This document shows, one piece after another, positions 15,690 through 28,720 of a DNA stretch of 49,842 bases. Each line of letters begins with the position of its first letter. Position 1 is the stretch's first letter. This stretch comes from an uncultured bacterium. GTDB lineage: Bacteria > Verrucomicrobiota > Kiritimatiellia > CAIKKV01 > CALHGX01. Below the pieces are notes generated by a model. The model saw only the letters and a list, made by a program, of their open reading frames with translations, had not been told where the DNA came from and did no database searches. Both the position numbers and the translations under genes were made by a program. Where the stretch lies: contig CALHGX010000025.1 of the NCBI GenBank assembly GCA_938031185.1, positions 1 through 49,842 on the forward strand, given 5' to 3'.

Positions 15690-16596
15690 TTACTTTCGTC
15701 CCCATCCACCGGCACAGCACATGACCGAGCACCAGGGGCGACGCGATCGCCACTCCTTCAGCCCCGACCAGCGCGCAAAGCGCCCCCTGAAGAAGCGGCA
15801 GGGCGCAAATCCACCGGCCAACGGCAGACCCTTTTGCCTGCGGCACGGTTGCCCCCCGCAAACGCACCGCTTCGCGCATAACAGCCGCCAGGGCCATCAC
15901 CCCCATCACCGACGCAGATATCATCCAGAACCATCCAATCTCATTTGGCCACCGCGAGAATAGACGGTCGCGGGCGGCTGTTACGGCCGTTAGCAGTATC
16001 CCAAACAGTAGCGCAACAACCGGCCACCACGCCTTTCCGCCTAGGGCACCAACCTCCGTCTCTCGCTTGGCTATAAAACTGACCGCTACTACATATAGCC
16101 CCACCATCAGGGCCGCCGAGAGCGCGGTAGCCGACCACGGATGCCCCGCCGCCGACACGCCAAGCAAGACATTCATGCTGCGGCAGATTCCCATCAGGGG
16201 CGGCCCTGCAACAGCATGTCGCTTGGCGCCGACGTTGTAGACCACAATGGCCACGGCCAGCCCCATGCCAATTGCGCCGGTGTCCCCGCCTGCCCATGTG
16301 GCACATATACATCCCATCGCCAAAGCCACCACCCCAAACCACAAAGCGGCGCGGGCCGCAATGCTCCCCGACGGCAAGGGGCGCCAGGGCCTCTGGCGAC
16401 GGTCTTCCTCCTGATCAAACCAGTCGTTCAGTGCCAACCCGCCAGCGTAGAATGCCAGACCCGCCAGTACGGCGCCGGTCACGCCATGCCCATTCCCCCG
16501 GATATTACCGCCATTCAATAGGAACCCGGCTATCGAATCACCGGGAACAGTAAGCAGATTTGGCGCGCGCAACAATTGAAGCCAAGGCCCGGCCAT
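15679..16596 (-). CDS. eboC: EboC-like UbiA-family prenyltransferase
   Basis: Integral membrane protein of 305 residues in the UbiA superfamily. The first Asp-rich motif is LALNDWFDQEEDRRQRPWRP (residues about 55-74), the site that binds prenyl diphosphate through magnesium. The second region, YNVGAKRHAVAGPPLMG, lacks the full second DxxxD of canonical UbiA, as in EboC-like proteins. Eight or nine hydrophobic segments are visible. The ATG at 16596 is used because it starts just before the family-like AGPWLQLLRAPNLLT; the longer frame starts at a TTG. It is the first gene of the ebo run, divergent from the DUF255 gene, with about 190 bases between them for promoters. Confidence 0.85.
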   Translation of the reverse strand: MAGPWLQLLRAPNLLTVPGDSIAGFLLNGGNIRGNGHGVTGAVLAGLAFYAGGLALNDWFDQEEDRRQRPWRPLPSGSIAARAALWFGVVALAMGCICATWAGGDTGAIGMGLAVAIVVYNVGAKRHAVAGPPLMGICRSMNVLLGVSAAGHPWSATALSAALMVGLYVVAVSFIAKRETEVGALGGKAWWPVVALLFGILLTAVTAARDRLFSRWPNEIGWFWMISASVMGVMALAAVMREAVRLRGATVPQAKGSAVGRWICALPLLQGALCALVGAEGVAIASPLVLGHVLCRWMGTKVNAS

Positions 16597-16786
16597 TTTG
16601 AACCGATTCTGTTTGTCAAAAGACTCACCGAAAAATGAAAGGCTAACAACCAAAGGATCAGGCCGCAAGCCGTCTCACACCAGTCCCGCCACGGCCCGAC
16701 TCTGTTCGTTGACATGCTTCGTGTCATGTTCTACACAAACCGCATGACGCTCCGTATTTCCTCCCGCCGTAGGAGGTTAGTCTCCT

Positions 16787-18949
16787 GTGACGAAGGCCGA
16801 ACATTCGCAGTCTGATACCAGCCGTTCCCCCAACCGCCTCATCCGGGAAAGCAGCCCTTATCTCCGGCAACACGCTCACAACCCGGTCAACTGGCTTCCT
16901 TGGGGTCCTCAAGCATTCGAGATCGCGCGCAGGGAAGACAAACCGATTTTCCTCTCCATCGGCTACGCCACCTGTCACTGGTGCCATGTGATGGCTCGTG
17001 AGTCATTCGAGGATCCTGCCACCGCTGACCTGTTGAACCGCTTCTTTGTGCCCGTCAAAGTAGACCGCGAGGAACGGCCAGATGTGGACGAGACTTACAT
17101 GATGTACGTCCAGAGCACGACTGGCCACGGTGGCTGGCCACTGAACGTGTGGCTCACACCAGACGGTCGCCCCTTCCTCGGCGGCACGTACTTCCCACCA
17201 ACGGAGCAGGGCGGAGCGCCTGCGTTCAAGACCGTTGTGCGCCGAGTGGCCGATCTCTGGCACGAGAGACATGACGACATCCTTTCTGCCGCTGAAGAGA
17301 TACACCTGCATCTTCGGGCAGCGGCAGATCTTTCCCGACGCTCAAGCCCCCCGACGTCCATGGAGGACAATCTTTCGGCAAGAGCTTTTGACAGTCTGAA
17401 GGCCCTTTATGACGATCAAGAAGGCGGTTTCGGCGACGCCCCAAAGTTTCCCCAACCTGCGGTGTTGGATTTCCTCTTTCTTCAATACTACCGCACAGAC
17501 AATAAAGGCGCCGTCAACATGGCGCTACACACGCTCCGGGCTATGGCCCGCGGCGGCCTGTACGACCACCTCGGCGGCGGTTTTCACCGTTATGCAACAG
17601 ATCGCCAATGGCGTGTGCCCCATTTTGAGAAGATGCTCTACGATCAAGCCTTGCTGGCTTGCACCTACCTGGACGCTTTCAAAATATCGGGCGATGCTTC
17701 GTTTGCGGACGTGGCCCGTGGCATTCTGGCGTATGTCGAACAGAATCTGATGAGCGCGGACGGGGGATGCTTCTCGGCGGAAGACGCCGACAGCCCCCTC
17801 CCCGGCAACCCGGCCGTTCTCGCGGAAGGCGCTTTTTATCTCTGGGCCTGCGACGAAGTGCAACGGCATCTCGGCCCGGCCCTCGCCCCGCTTTTTATGG
17901 TTGTCTATGGTGTGGAGCGGAGCGGGAATGTCGCTCATGATGCGTCAGGGCATTTCCGCCGGCAAAACATCTTGTTCCTCGCGCATACAGCAGAGCAGGC
18001 TGCTGCTCATTTCCGCCTGCCGATCGAGGAAGTTCAGAAGGCCCTCCACCAAGCGCGCGCCAACCTTTTCGCCGCCCGCCGTAGACGGCCGCCCCCAGCA
18101 AAAGACACCAAGGTGCTAACCTCTTGGAACGGGCTGATGATTTCCGCCTTTGCCCGGGCAGCCATGACGCTTGATTCACAGCCTTTTCTGGACCGGGCCC
18201 GGCAAATTGCACAGCACCTGCGAACCAGGCTTTGGTCGCCGACTGGCCACATCCTGTACCACTGCCTGCACGGCGAGCAACCGCCCATCCCCGCATTCCT
18301 GAGCGATTACGCATTCCTTGTTGGCGGCCTGCTTGATCTCTACGAGGCGTCACTCGATCCGAATGTGCTCGATTGGGCTGTCGTCCTTCAGAAGGAGCAG
18401 GACACCCGCCTATGGGATCCTGCCGCTGGCGGTTATTTCTCCGCTGGCAATGAGGATCCGTTCCTTCCAGTCCGGCTAAAGAGCGCCTACGACGGAGCCG
18501 TCCCCTCTGACAACGCCGTTGCCGCCATGAATCTGATCCGTTTGGGACGTCTGACCGACTCGACCGACCACATCGAACGTGCCGAGCGTTTGCTGAAGGC
18601 GTTTGGCGCTGATTTGCAGGCCCATCCCCAAGCCATGGTCTCCATGTTATGCGCACTGGATCGTCTGCGCCATGAGCCGCCGTTGTTCACCATCTTGGGC
18701 AAGCCCGAAAGCCCCGCCGCTCAGGCCTTGCTCCGAGTCGTCCACGAGCGATTCATGCCGGACAAACTCGTTATGCGAACCACCCCCCTTCCAGGAAGCT
18801 CCGGCCTTCATAAAGCGGCGAACGCAACGGGCAGCGTGGAAGCGGAAATTCATCTCTGCCTGCATGGGATTTGCCTGCCTCCTTGCGCCTCTCCCGCCGC
18901 GCTTCGAGCCCTCTTAAATACCAGTTTCACCCCCCCGCCTCTGCATTGA
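16787..18949 (+). CDS. DUF255 thioredoxin-domain protein (YyaL/Spata20 type)
   Basis: 720-residue cytoplasmic protein with an N-terminal thioredoxin-like DUF255 domain and a long alpha/alpha-toroid C-terminal part. The diagnostic motif is [16 protein letters not shown] (Cys63 and Cys66), after [19 protein letters not shown] and [13 protein letters not shown] are also typical. The family is often annotated as a cellobiose-epimerase-like or redox protein, but its reaction is not established. It starts at a GTG with an AGGAGG ribosome site ten bases before, and this site can pair with CTCCT in the leader. It is monocistronic, or read through into gyrB, whose start lies 81 bases after the stop. 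Confidence 0.92.
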   Translation: MTKAEHSQSDTSRSPNRLIRESSPYLRQHAHNPVNWLPWGPQAFEIARREDKPIFLSIGYATCHWCHVMARESFEDPATADLLNRFFVPVKVDREERPDVDETYMMYVQSTTGHGGWPLNVWLTPDGRPFLGGTYFPPTEQGGAPAFKTVVRRVADLWHERHDDILSAAEEIHLHLRAAADLSRRSSPPTSMEDNLSARAFDSLKALYDDQEGGFGDAPKFPQPAVLDFLFLQYYRTDNKGAVNMALHTLRAMARGGLYDHLGGGFHRYATDRQWRVPHFEKMLYDQALLACTYLDAFKISGDASFADVARGILAYVEQNLMSADGGCFSAEDADSPLPGNPAVLAEGAFYLWACDEVQRHLGPALAPLFMVVYGVERSGNVAHDASGHFRRQNILFLAHTAEQAAAHFRLPIEEVQKALHQARANLFAARRRRPPPAKDTKVLTSWNGLMISAFARAAMTLDSQPFLDRARQIAQHLRTRLWSPTGHILYHCLHGEQPPIPAFLSDYAFLVGGLLDLYEASLDPNVLDWAVVLQKEQDTRLWDPAAGGYFSAGNEDPFLPVRLKSAYDGAVPSDNAVAAMNLIRLGRLTDSTDHIERAERLLKAFGADLQAHPQAMVSMLCALDRLRHEPPLFTILGKPESPAAQALLRVVHERFMPDKLVMRTTPLPGSSGLHKAANATGSVEAEIHLCLHGICLPPCASPAALRALLNTSFTPPPLH

Positions 18950-21472
<2,523 letters not shown>

Positions 21473-21506
21473 CCCCACGCCATCGCCGCCCCCGAGGAAC
21501 GCCAAC

Positions 21507-23978
21507 ATGTACACGCAAAACGAAGTCATTCTGCCCGTCAACATCGAAGACGAGATGCAGCGCTCCTACATTGACTACTCCATGAGCGTCATCGTGGGGC
21601 GCGCCCTGCCCGATGCCCGCGATGGCCTCAAACCCGGCGCCCGCCGCATCCTTTTCGCCATGCGGCAGCTCGGCCTCTTGCACAACCATGCCTACAAGAA
21701 ATGCGCCTACGTCGTCGGCGAGGTTCTCGGCAAATACCACCCCCACGGCGACTCGGCCGTCTACGAAACCCTCGTGCGCATGGCCCAGCCCTTTGCGCTC
21801 CGCTACCCGCTGGTGGACGGCCAAGGCAACTTCGGCAGCATAGACGGCGATAATGCCGCCGCCTACCGGTACACCGAGGCGCGGTTGACGCGACTGGCGG
21901 AGGAGTTGCTCGCTGACCTCGACAAGAACACCGTGGACATGATGAAGAACTACAACGGGGAACTGGACGAACCCGTTGTGTTGCCCTCCCGTCTGCCGAA
22001 TCTGCTCATGAACGGCAGCACGGGCATCGCCGTGGGCATGGCCACCAACATTCCGCCCCACAACCTCGGCGAACTGGTGGACGCCCTCGTGGCGTTGATT
22101 GACAACCCCCAGGCGACCGTGGACGACTTGATGGGGCACGTCAAAGGGCCGGATTTTCCGACCGGCGGCATGATCTGCGGTGTCAAGCCCATCGCCGATA
22201 TGTACCGAACAGGCCGGGGGCAAATGAAGGTCCGCGGCCGCGCGGGCACGGAGGAAGGCAAACAGGGCAAGGACAGCATCATCATCACCGAGATCCCTTA
22301 TGCCGTTAACAAGACCAATCTGATGGAGCAAATCGCCCGCCTGATCCAGGACAAGACGCTGGAGGGGGTCTCCGACCTTCGAGATGAGTCGAACAAGGAT
22401 GGCATACGCATCGTCCTGGAGCTCAAGCGCGGCGTCGTGCCCAAAGTGGTGCTCAGCAACCTCTACAAACACACGCAATTGCAGGTGACTTTTGGAGCCA
22501 TCCTCCTGGCCCTCGATCATGGCCGACCCCGTGTCATGAACCTCAAGGAGCTCCTGCATATCTACCTGCAGCACCGCTTCGAGGTCACCACCCGGCAGAC
22601 ACGATTCGACCTAGAGAAGGCAGAAGCCCGCGCCCACATCCTGGAAGGGCTGAAGATCGCGCTCGACCACCTGGACGCCGTCGTCAAGACCATCCGCCAG
22701 TCCAAGGACCGGGAGGAGGCCCGCGGCCTTCTGACCTCCCGCTTCGGCCTCACTGAAATACAGGCCCAGGCCATTCTCGACATGCGGCTGTACCAGTTGA
22801 CCGGTCTCGAGCGCGACAAGATTGAGGCGGAGTATCTTGAGCTGATCAAGACCATTTCCTATCTGCGCGACCTTCTAGCCAACAAGGACAAGCTGTGGGG
22901 GGTTATCCGCCAAGATCTGCTCGAAGCCCGTAAGACCTACGCCGACGCCCGTCTCACCGATATCGTCCCCGACGAGGGCGAAGTCAACATGGAGGACCTC
23001 ATCGCTGATCGCGGCTACGTGATCACCGTCAGCCATGAGGGTTACATTAAACGGGTGCCCGTCAGCACCTACAAAGCCCAGCGGCGCGGCGGAAAAGGCG
23101 TCGCCGGCATGTCCACGAAGGCGGAGGACTACGTTGAGCACCTCTTTGTGGCCAATACGCACGATTACATCCTGTTTTTCACGGCCGCCGGCCGGGTCTA
23201 TTGGGAAAAGGTCTACGAGATACCGGAAGCCGCCCGCGCGGCACGCGGCAAGGCCATCGTCAATCTCCTACAGATGCGAACGGAGGAGCAGATCGCCGCC
23301 ATGCTCAAGGTCCGCGAATTCTCTGAAACCCAGTTCTTGGTGTTCGCCACCGAGAAGGGGGTCGTCAAGAAAACCAATCTGAGGGCGTTCGCCAATCCAC
23401 GCAGCGACGGCATTATTGCCATCGCCATTGATGAAGGCGACCGGCTCGTCGCGGTGCAGCTTACCGACGGCCACAGCGAACTGGTCATCACCACGCGCAA
23501 CGGCATGAGCATCCGCTTTTCGGAGGCCGAACTGCGGGATCAGGGGCGAGACACGCGAGGCGTCCGCGGCATCGAGCTGGAGGAAGCCGACGTAGTGACC
23601 GCCATGGAAATCGTGGATGCCCGCGCCACCTTCCTTATCTGCACCGAGAACGGCTACGGAAAAAGGACTCGGTTCGACGAGTATCGCCTGCAGCACCGCG
23701 GCGGGCGCGGATTGATCGCGATCCGCACCTCCGAGCGCAATGGCCGCGTGGTCGGCGCGCATGCCGTCATGGAGTCCGACGCCCTCATGCTGATCACCGC
23801 CGGCGGCCAGATGATCCGTATGCCGGTTAATGAAGTGCGCGTGATCAGCCGCGTCACGCAGGGGGTCCGCTTGATCAACCTCGAGGCGGGGGACAAGCTG
23901 GTCGCCGCCACCACGGTGGAACCGGACGAAGACGAAGGACTCAACGGCGAGACATCTGCCGCCTCCGCGCCATCATGA
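21507..23978 (+). CDS. gyrA: DNA gyrase subunit A
   Basis: Breakage-reunion subunit of gyrase, 823 residues. The catalytic tyrosine is Tyr122 ([12 protein letters not shown]), with the same numbering as E. coli. The quinolone-resistance region reads [18 protein letters not shown]: Ser83 is present, and Glu replaces Asp at 87. The GyrA box in the C-terminal beta-pinwheel reads QRRGGKGV, which marks it as gyrase rather than topoisomerase IV. The ATG at 21507 has GAGGAA upstream; a TTG further up would overlap gyrB's stop. The 3' end overlaps the convergent hydE stop by six bases, and no terminator is visible between them. Confidence 0.97.
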   Translation: MYTQNEVILPVNIEDEMQRSYIDYSMSVIVGRALPDARDGLKPGARRILFAMRQLGLLHNHAYKKCAYVVGEVLGKYHPHGDSAVYETLVRMAQPFALRYPLVDGQGNFGSIDGDNAAAYRYTEARLTRLAEELLADLDKNTVDMMKNYNGELDEPVVLPSRLPNLLMNGSTGIAVGMATNIPPHNLGELVDALVALIDNPQATVDDLMGHVKGPDFPTGGMICGVKPIADMYRTGRGQMKVRGRAGTEEGKQGKDSIIITEIPYAVNKTNLMEQIARLIQDKTLEGVSDLRDESNKDGIRIVLELKRGVVPKVVLSNLYKHTQLQVTFGAILLALDHGRPRVMNLKELLHIYLQHRFEVTTRQTRFDLEKAEARAHILEGLKIALDHLDAVVKTIRQSKDREEARGLLTSRFGLTEIQAQAILDMRLYQLTGLERDKIEAEYLELIKTISYLRDLLANKDKLWGVIRQDLLEARKTYADARLTDIVPDEGEVNMEDLIADRGYVITVSHEGYIKRVPVSTYKAQRRGGKGVAGMSTKAEDYVEHLFVANTHDYILFFTAAGRVYWEKVYEIPEAARAARGKAIVNLLQMRTEEQIAAMLKVREFSETQFLVFATEKGVVKKTNLRAFANPRSDGIIAIAIDEGDRLVAVQLTDGHSELVITTRNGMSIRFSEAELRDQGRDTRGVRGIELEEADVVTAMEIVDARATFLICTENGYGKRTRFDEYRLQHRGGRGLIAIRTSERNGRVVGAHAVMESDALMLITAGGQMIRMPVNEVRVISRVTQGVRLINLEAGDKLVAATTVEPDEDEGLNGETSAASAPS

Positions 23979-25052
23979 GGCTCTGCCATGCGCGTCGGCA
24001 CGGCTCGACATCAAGCTGTGGCCGGGGCCCGCACCCACGCGACGGTTCAACCTCGCAATGCGCGCCCGGACACAGGCGGCACAGGCGGCCGCATCTTCAT
24101 CCACGCAGGGCTTGCCGGGATATAGCATGTAGTGCCGGCGATAGACGGCGGGCGTCATGTTGGGCATGAATACGTTGGCGCCTCGTTGCAAAAGGAAGTC
24201 TCGTCCGCTCGGCGCCAGCGCGTCAAACGCCGTCGCTGCCGGGATATGCGCGCGCGGATTCAGCAGCCGCAGCAGGCTGATCACCCGAAAATACACCTCG
24301 CGATCCTCGATCAGCGCCGCGCCCGCAAGAGGCGTTCCCGGGTGCGCAATATAGGGCCCACAGCCGATCATGTCCAAATGGAGCTCCGTCGCGAAGAGGA
24401 TGTCCCTGGCGATATGTTCGACCCCGGAAAACGGCAGGCCAATCATGAAGCCGCTGCCGACCTGCAGCCCCGCCGCCCGAATCGCCTCCAGGCACTTCAG
24501 TCGCTCCACCAGAGTGCCGTCCGGGTGCAAACGGGCATAGAGCGCCTCGTCAGAGGTCTCGAACCGCAGCAGGTAGCGGTCACATCCAGCCTCTCGAAAC
24601 CGCTGGTAGTCCCTCGCCGGCCGTTCCCCGACCGAAAGCGTCACCGCCAGATCGGCCCTTTTCTTGATGTCACGGACCAAAGCGCACAGCCGTTCTGTCG
24701 TCCACCACGGATCTTCGCCCGATTGCAGCACCACCGTGCCGCAACCTGCTTCCTTGGCGCGCAGGGCGCATGTCACAATCTCCGTTGGGGACATGCGATA
24801 CCGTTCCGCGGCGCGGTTTGGGGCACGAATGCCGCAATAGTCACAGCGCCGAACACAAAAGTTGGAGAACTCGATCAACCCCCGCAAATGCACCTCGTCG
24901 CCCACCTCACGCAGACGAAGGGCATCCGCTTCGGCATACAGAAGCTTCGTCTCTTGCAGTCCACAAGTCAGCCAGCCCGCCAACTCCCCGACGCTCGGTC
25001 GCCATGCCCCCCGCCGCCACGGGAGGCGATCCACCTCAATACGATCGCTCAT
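23973..25052 (-). CDS. hydE: [FeFe] hydrogenase H-cluster radical SAM maturase HydE
   Basis: Radical SAM enzyme that helps build the diiron subsite of the [FeFe]-hydrogenase H-cluster. The 359-residue protein has the CxxxCxxC motif at Cys66, Cys70 and Cys73 ([12 protein letters not shown]). Other BioB/HydE-type elements follow: [32 protein letters not shown] and [13 protein letters not shown]. The ATG at 25052 overlaps the hydF stop as ATGA, so translation is coupled; the longer open frame lies within hydF. It is the last gene of the hydrogenase operon. HydE is distinguished from PylB and BioB by context beside hydF and the hydrogenase. Confidence 0.93.
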   Translation of the reverse strand: MSDRIEVDRLPWRRGAWRPSVGELAGWLTCGLQETKLLYAEADALRLREVGDEVHLRGLIEFSNFCVRRCDYCGIRAPNRAAERYRMSPTEIVTCALRAKEAGCGTVVLQSGEDPWWTTERLCALVRDIKKRADLAVTLSVGERPARDYQRFREAGCDRYLLRFETSDEALYARLHPDGTLVERLKCLEAIRAAGLQVGSGFMIGLPFSGVEHIARDILFATELHLDMIGCGPYIAHPGTPLAGAALIEDREVYFRVISLLRLLNPRAHIPAATAFDALAPSGRDFLLQRGANVFMPNMTPAVYRRHYMLYPGKPCVDEDAAACAACVRARIARLNRRVGAGPGHSLMSSRADAHGRAS

Positions 25053-26293
25053 CGCGTCCTCTGTCCGGCTTCCTTCGCCTGCCGATACGCCTCCCACGCG
25101 CCAGGAAACGGCGACAACGCGCGATCCAAAATACCCAGGGAAGCGGCAATCGCCAGCCCGTAGTTTGTGATCGGGACGCCCGCCGCACGTGCCGCGTCAA
25201 TGCGCGAAAGCATTTCCCGCCGATTCCACATGCATGCGCCACAATGAACAATCAGGCGATAGCCGGACAACGTCTCCGGAAAATCCCGCCCACTGCACAC
25301 GTCAATCTGCAGCGCGCCGCCCACATGTTGCTGCATCCACCGGGGCAATTTCACTCGGCCAATATCCTCTCCGCTGGGATGATGCGTGCAGGCTTCAGCA
25401 AGAAGAACCCGATCCCCTGGGCGCAGATTGTCCAGCGCGGCCGCGCCGCGCGCCAGCTCTGCCAAATCCCCCTTCGCCCTGGCAAAGAGAATCGAAAAAC
25501 TCGTTAACCGCACCGACAGCGGTGTATCCGCCGCCACCTTGAGAAACTCCTGGCTGTCCGTAACGACTAGCGATGGCGGCTTCCGCAACCGGGCCAACGC
25601 GTCCGCTAGTTCCCGCTCCTTCACCACCATCGCATACGCGTCATGATCCAGTATGTCCCGTAAGGTTTGCACCTGCGGCACGATCAACCGGCCCTTCGGC
25701 GCTTCCAGATCAATCGGCACCACCAGCATCACCAGGTCGCCCGGTGAAATCAGGTCGCCCACCAAACCGGGGTCTCGCCGACGTTCCTCTGGCGCCGCCT
25801 CGATCAGCGCCTGCCGCAACGCGTCCAGCCCCTCTCCTGTCACGGCACTGGTCCGCACGACCTGCCGACCGGGTGCGCGCGCCGCTTCCTCCGCTTCCTG
25901 GGGATGCCCCACGTCGCACTTGCTAACCGCCACCACCACCGGCACCCCCCGGGACTCGAACAACTCCGCCAGCCGTTGCTCGTACTCCTGCCATCCATCC
26001 GTCACCAGCACGCACAAGTCCGTGCGAGCCACCACCGTCATGGTCTTCTGGACGCGCAGCGCGCCCAGCGCCCCGACATCGTCCACGCCCGCCGTGTCCA
26101 CAAACAAGACGGGGCCCAACGGCCGCAGCTCCATCGCCTTTTCGACCGGATCGGTCGTCGTACCCGCTTCGGGAGAAACGATCGAAACCTCCTGCCGGAC
26201 CAGCGCATTCAACAGCGCCGATTTACCCACGTTCCTTCGTCCGAAGAAGCCGATGTGCCATCGCAACCCCTTTGGCGTCCCTTGCATCGTCAT
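25049..26293 (-). CDS. hydF: [FeFe] hydrogenase maturation GTPase HydF
   Basis: GTPase scaffold that receives the diiron precursor from HydE/HydG and delivers it to apo-hydrogenase. The 414-residue protein has an N-terminal G domain with Walker A GRRNVGKS (18-25), a DTAG motif near 67, and a VSKCD-type specificity element. The C-terminal domain holds the [4Fe-4S] ligands Cys302 (in EACTHHP), Cys351 and Cys354 (HCGACMW), with the neighbouring His304 and His305. Length matches HydF (about 410). It starts 30 bases after the ammonia-lyase stop and overlaps hydE by four bases. A second ATG two codons in is also possible. Confidence 0.95.
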   Translation of the reverse strand: MTMQGTPKGLRWHIGFFGRRNVGKSALLNALVRQEVSIVSPEAGTTTDPVEKAMELRPLGPVLFVDTAGVDDVGALGALRVQKTMTVVARTDLCVLVTDGWQEYEQRLAELFESRGVPVVVAVSKCDVGHPQEAEEAARAPGRQVVRTSAVTGEGLDALRQALIEAAPEERRRDPGLVGDLISPGDLVMLVVPIDLEAPKGRLIVPQVQTLRDILDHDAYAMVVKERELADALARLRKPPSLVVTDSQEFLKVAADTPLSVRLTSFSILFARAKGDLAELARGAAALDNLRPGDRVLLAEACTHHPSGEDIGRVKLPRWMQQHVGGALQIDVCSGRDFPETLSGYRLIVHCGACMWNRREMLSRIDAARAAGVPITNYGLAIAASLGILDRALSPFPGAWEAYRQAKEAGQRTR

Positions 26294-26323
26294 CGTCTCT
26301 TTTCTGCACCTGCCGCAGAGAAA

Positions 26324-27727
26324 CTATGCCTTCTGTCCACCCTGTGGTCCGTCCTCGACCCGCCATCCGAGCGCGCATAATCGCTCCGGCTGCAGCAGAA
26401 CTTCCAACTCCTCTGGCGTCATCCAGCCGCTTTCCAAAGCCGCCTCCCGGATGCTCACTCCATCTTCCCGCATCCGCTGCGCCAACTGCACCGCCCTTGT
26501 GTGGCCCAGACGGGGAATCAACGCGGTGGCGAGTTCCGGCGATTGTTCCATCAGTTCCCGGCAGTGCGCCGCATCCACGACAATGCCCCGAACGCATTTT
26601 TCGGCAAAGAGGCGATCTGCCCGCTCCAGCAGCTCCAACGACCGAATCAACGCGTCCGCTGCCAACGGAAGAAACGCGTTGAGTTCCAACTCTCCGGACA
26701 ACAAAGCCATGTTGATTTCCATGTCGTGCGCCATCACGCGAAACGCGCACTGCGTCACCATTTCCGGGATAACCGGGTTGATCTTGCCGGGCATCAGGGA
26801 CGAACCGGCTTGCACCGCCGGCAGTTCGATTTCCCCCAACCCCCCCTTCGGCCCGCTCGAAAGCAGCCGCAAGTCCCTGGCGAACTTCACCAAGTTGGCT
26901 GCATGTGCGCGCAGCATGCCGGAGACCTCGATCAGCGCATCCTGATTCTGCGTGCCGTCCACCAGATCCTCGGCCCGGGCTATGTTCAAACCCGTCACCG
27001 CCCGCAAGTGGTCCACCACGCAGTGGATGTATTCACGCGGGGCTGCAATGCCGGTTCCGACCGCCGTACCCCCCAGGTTGACCGTCCTCAACCTTTCCAC
27101 ACACTTGAATATCCGCCAGCGGTCCCGTGCCAAGGCGCAGGCCGCCGCTCCGAACTCCCGCCCCAGCGTCAACGGCACCGCATCACGCAACTGTGTGCGC
27201 CCCAGCTTGATGACTCCGGCAAACTCCTGCTCTTTCTGCTGGTACGCCTCCTGCAGCAGCGCCACCGCCTGTTCCAGTGCCTGAAATCCTCGAATCGCCG
27301 CAATGCGAACCGCGGTCGGGTACACATCGTTGGTGGACTGGTGCAGATTGACGTGGTCGAAGGGATCCACCGGCTGCCCGACCCGCAGGGCCGCGAGGCG
27401 GGCCAGGACCTCGTTCATGTTCATGTTCGCGGACGTGCCGGCACCGCCCTGCATGGCATCCACGACGAATTGGTCGGCATGCACGCCGCGCCCCACCTCG
27501 ATCGCCGCCTCTTCGACCGCATGACCAATGGCCTTGTCGAGAAAACCGCACGCGGCATTGGCCCGGGCGCAGGCCCGCTTCACGTCCGCCAGCGCCTCCA
27601 CCAACCGCAGCGCCATCCGCTGGCCTGACACATCGAAGTTGGCCTTGGCGCGGGCCGTATGAATCCCGTAAAGCGCTTCGTCCGGGAGCGGCATCTCACC
27701 TAGAAGATCTCTTTCGATCCGGCTCAT
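26324..27727 (-). CDS. aspA: aspartate ammonia-lyase
   Basis: Class II fumarase/aspartase superfamily enzyme, 467 residues, predicted to convert aspartate to fumarate and ammonium. The signature loop GSSLMPGKINPVIPE holds the catalytic Ser of this superfamily. Other elements include STNDVYPTAVRIA, LGRTQLRDAVPL and GTAVGTG. Aspartase is favoured over fumarase by the start LLGEMPLPDEALYGIHTARA and by context, since aspA-like genes recur next to hyd maturation genes in other bacteria. The ATG at 27727 is used; a longer frame would overlap the regulator gene upstream. It sits between a REC protein and hydF in the hydrogenase operon, and may supply ammonium for maturation. Confidence 0.88.
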   Translation of the reverse strand: MSRIERDLLGEMPLPDEALYGIHTARAKANFDVSGQRMALRLVEALADVKRACARANAACGFLDKAIGHAVEEAAIEVGRGVHADQFVVDAMQGGAGTSANMNMNEVLARLAALRVGQPVDPFDHVNLHQSTNDVYPTAVRIAAIRGFQALEQAVALLQEAYQQKEQEFAGVIKLGRTQLRDAVPLTLGREFGAAACALARDRWRIFKCVERLRTVNLGGTAVGTGIAAPREYIHCVVDHLRAVTGLNIARAEDLVDGTQNQDALIEVSGMLRAHAANLVKFARDLRLLSSGPKGGLGEIELPAVQAGSSLMPGKINPVIPEMVTQCAFRVMAHDMEINMALLSGELELNAFLPLAADALIRSLELLERADRLFAEKCVRGIVVDAAHCRELMEQSPELATALIPRLGHTRAVQLAQRMREDGVSIREAALESGWMTPEELEVLLQPERLCALGWRVEDGPQGGQKA

Positions 27728-27764
27728 GACCTCGGCGCCGCGGAACGACTCCACCGCAGTCCCG

Positions 27765-28154
27765 TCATGCGTCCGCCAGCGCCTTCTGCACCTCGGCAAT
27801 CAGACGCGAGGGCGCGATCGGCTTTTCAAGAACCCGGTCTACCGGCAGCCAAGTTTGGTCCGGCTCGATGCCGGAAGGCAGGTGCATGGCCTTCGTCATG
27901 CCCGTGACCAGCAGCACTTTCATGCCTTTCAACTCCGGCGACTCAGGAATGCGCCGCGCCACCTCGAACCCCTCGGTGTCCGTCGCCATCATGACATCCA
28001 GCAGCATCAGATCGGGGCGATGCTGGCGGGCCATTTCCAAACCTGACCGACCATCAGAAGCCATGAGCACTTCATACCCGCAGGCTTCGAGCAAATCCTT
28101 GTTGGATTCAGCGAAGCACTCGTCGTCGTCCACAATGAGAATCTTCTTCGCCAT
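27765..28154 (-). CDS. REC-only response regulator (hydrogenase operon, copy 1)
   Basis: Single-domain response regulator of 129 residues, no output domain. It has the acidic pocket (VDDDE), the phosphoacceptor Asp53 (LLDVMM), the Thr in LLVTGM and the Lys in LEKPI. Between the Thr and the Lys there are about 28 residues against some 22 in CheY, because of an inserted KAMHLPSGIEPDQTWLPVD. The second REC protein in this operon has the same kind of insertion and is clearly its paralogue. It lies between hydC and aspA. It could relay phosphate from the Cache kinase or act by protein contact. Target unknown. Confidence 0.88.
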   Translation of the reverse strand: MAKKILIVDDDECFAESNKDLLEACGYEVLMASDGRSGLEMARQHRPDLMLLDVMMATDTEGFEVARRIPESPELKGMKVLLVTGMTKAMHLPSGIEPDQTWLPVDRVLEKPIAPSRLIAEVQKALADA

Positions 28155-28192
28155 GACCACGCCATCCGGGCATCGGCTGCTTCAGAAAAAAA

Positions 28193-28720
28193 CTACTTCC
28201 GCTTTGCGCCCCTGTCAAAGCCATACTCCTCCAGTATCCGCGGCACGTCTTCTGGCTTCACGTTCGCATACACCTTTTCGTTCACGATCAGCACGGGAGC
28301 CAATGCGCAGGCACCGACACAACGAGCCACTTCGAGCGAAAACAAACCATCCGCCGTGGTGCCTCCCACCCCGATTCCCAGCATCTCCTGCAGGCGCGCG
28401 AGCACCGCGCCCGCGCCTCGAACGAAACAGGCCGTGCCCATGCAGATGGACAGACGATGCCGCCCGCGCGGCGTAAAGGTGAAAAAATGATAGAAGGTCG
28501 CCACGCCGGTGACCTTGGCCGCCGGAATCTTCATCCGTACAGACACGGCGTTCAGATGCTCGCGTGACAGGTACCCCACACTATTTTGAAGGCGGTGCAA
28601 CACCGCGATCAAATAGCTTTCGGGATGCGGGCGCTCCGCCACCTCTTTCACAAACTGCTCAACCTCCGGCGGCAACGCCGGCGCATCGTCCCGTGTCAGA
28701 CCGCTTCGTTCCTGGATCAT
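28193..28720 (-). CDS. hydC: hydrogenase NuoE-like [2Fe-2S] subunit (HydC/HndA type)
   Basis: 175-residue thioredoxin-fold [2Fe-2S] subunit homologous to NuoE, in the soluble NAD-linked hydrogenase complex. The four cluster ligands lie in CMGTACFVRGA and in RCVGACALAP. The N-terminal helical part (LPPEVEQFVKEVAERPHPES, GYLSREHLNAVS) is typical. It overlaps the hydA stop as ATGA, with an AAGAGG ribosome site inside hydA. It should pass electrons between the FMN/NADH subunit and the hydrogenase subunit. Whether the complex bifurcates electrons with ferredoxin or is simply NADH-linked cannot be decided from sequence alone. Confidence 0.92.
   Translation of the reverse strand: MIQERSGLTRDDAPALPPEVEQFVKEVAERPHPESYLIAVLHRLQNSVGYLSREHLNAVSVRMKIPAAKVTGVATFYHFFTFTPRGRHRLSICMGTACFVRGAGAVLARLQEMLGIGVGGTTADGLFSLEVARCVGACALAPVLIVNEKVYANVKPEDVPRILEEYGFDRGAKRK

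Noticed and set aside
24132..25163. 343-codon plus-strand frame over hydE
   Set aside because: It lies antisense to hydE, which has its full radical SAM motif set. The frame is Arg/His/Gln-rich with no motif.
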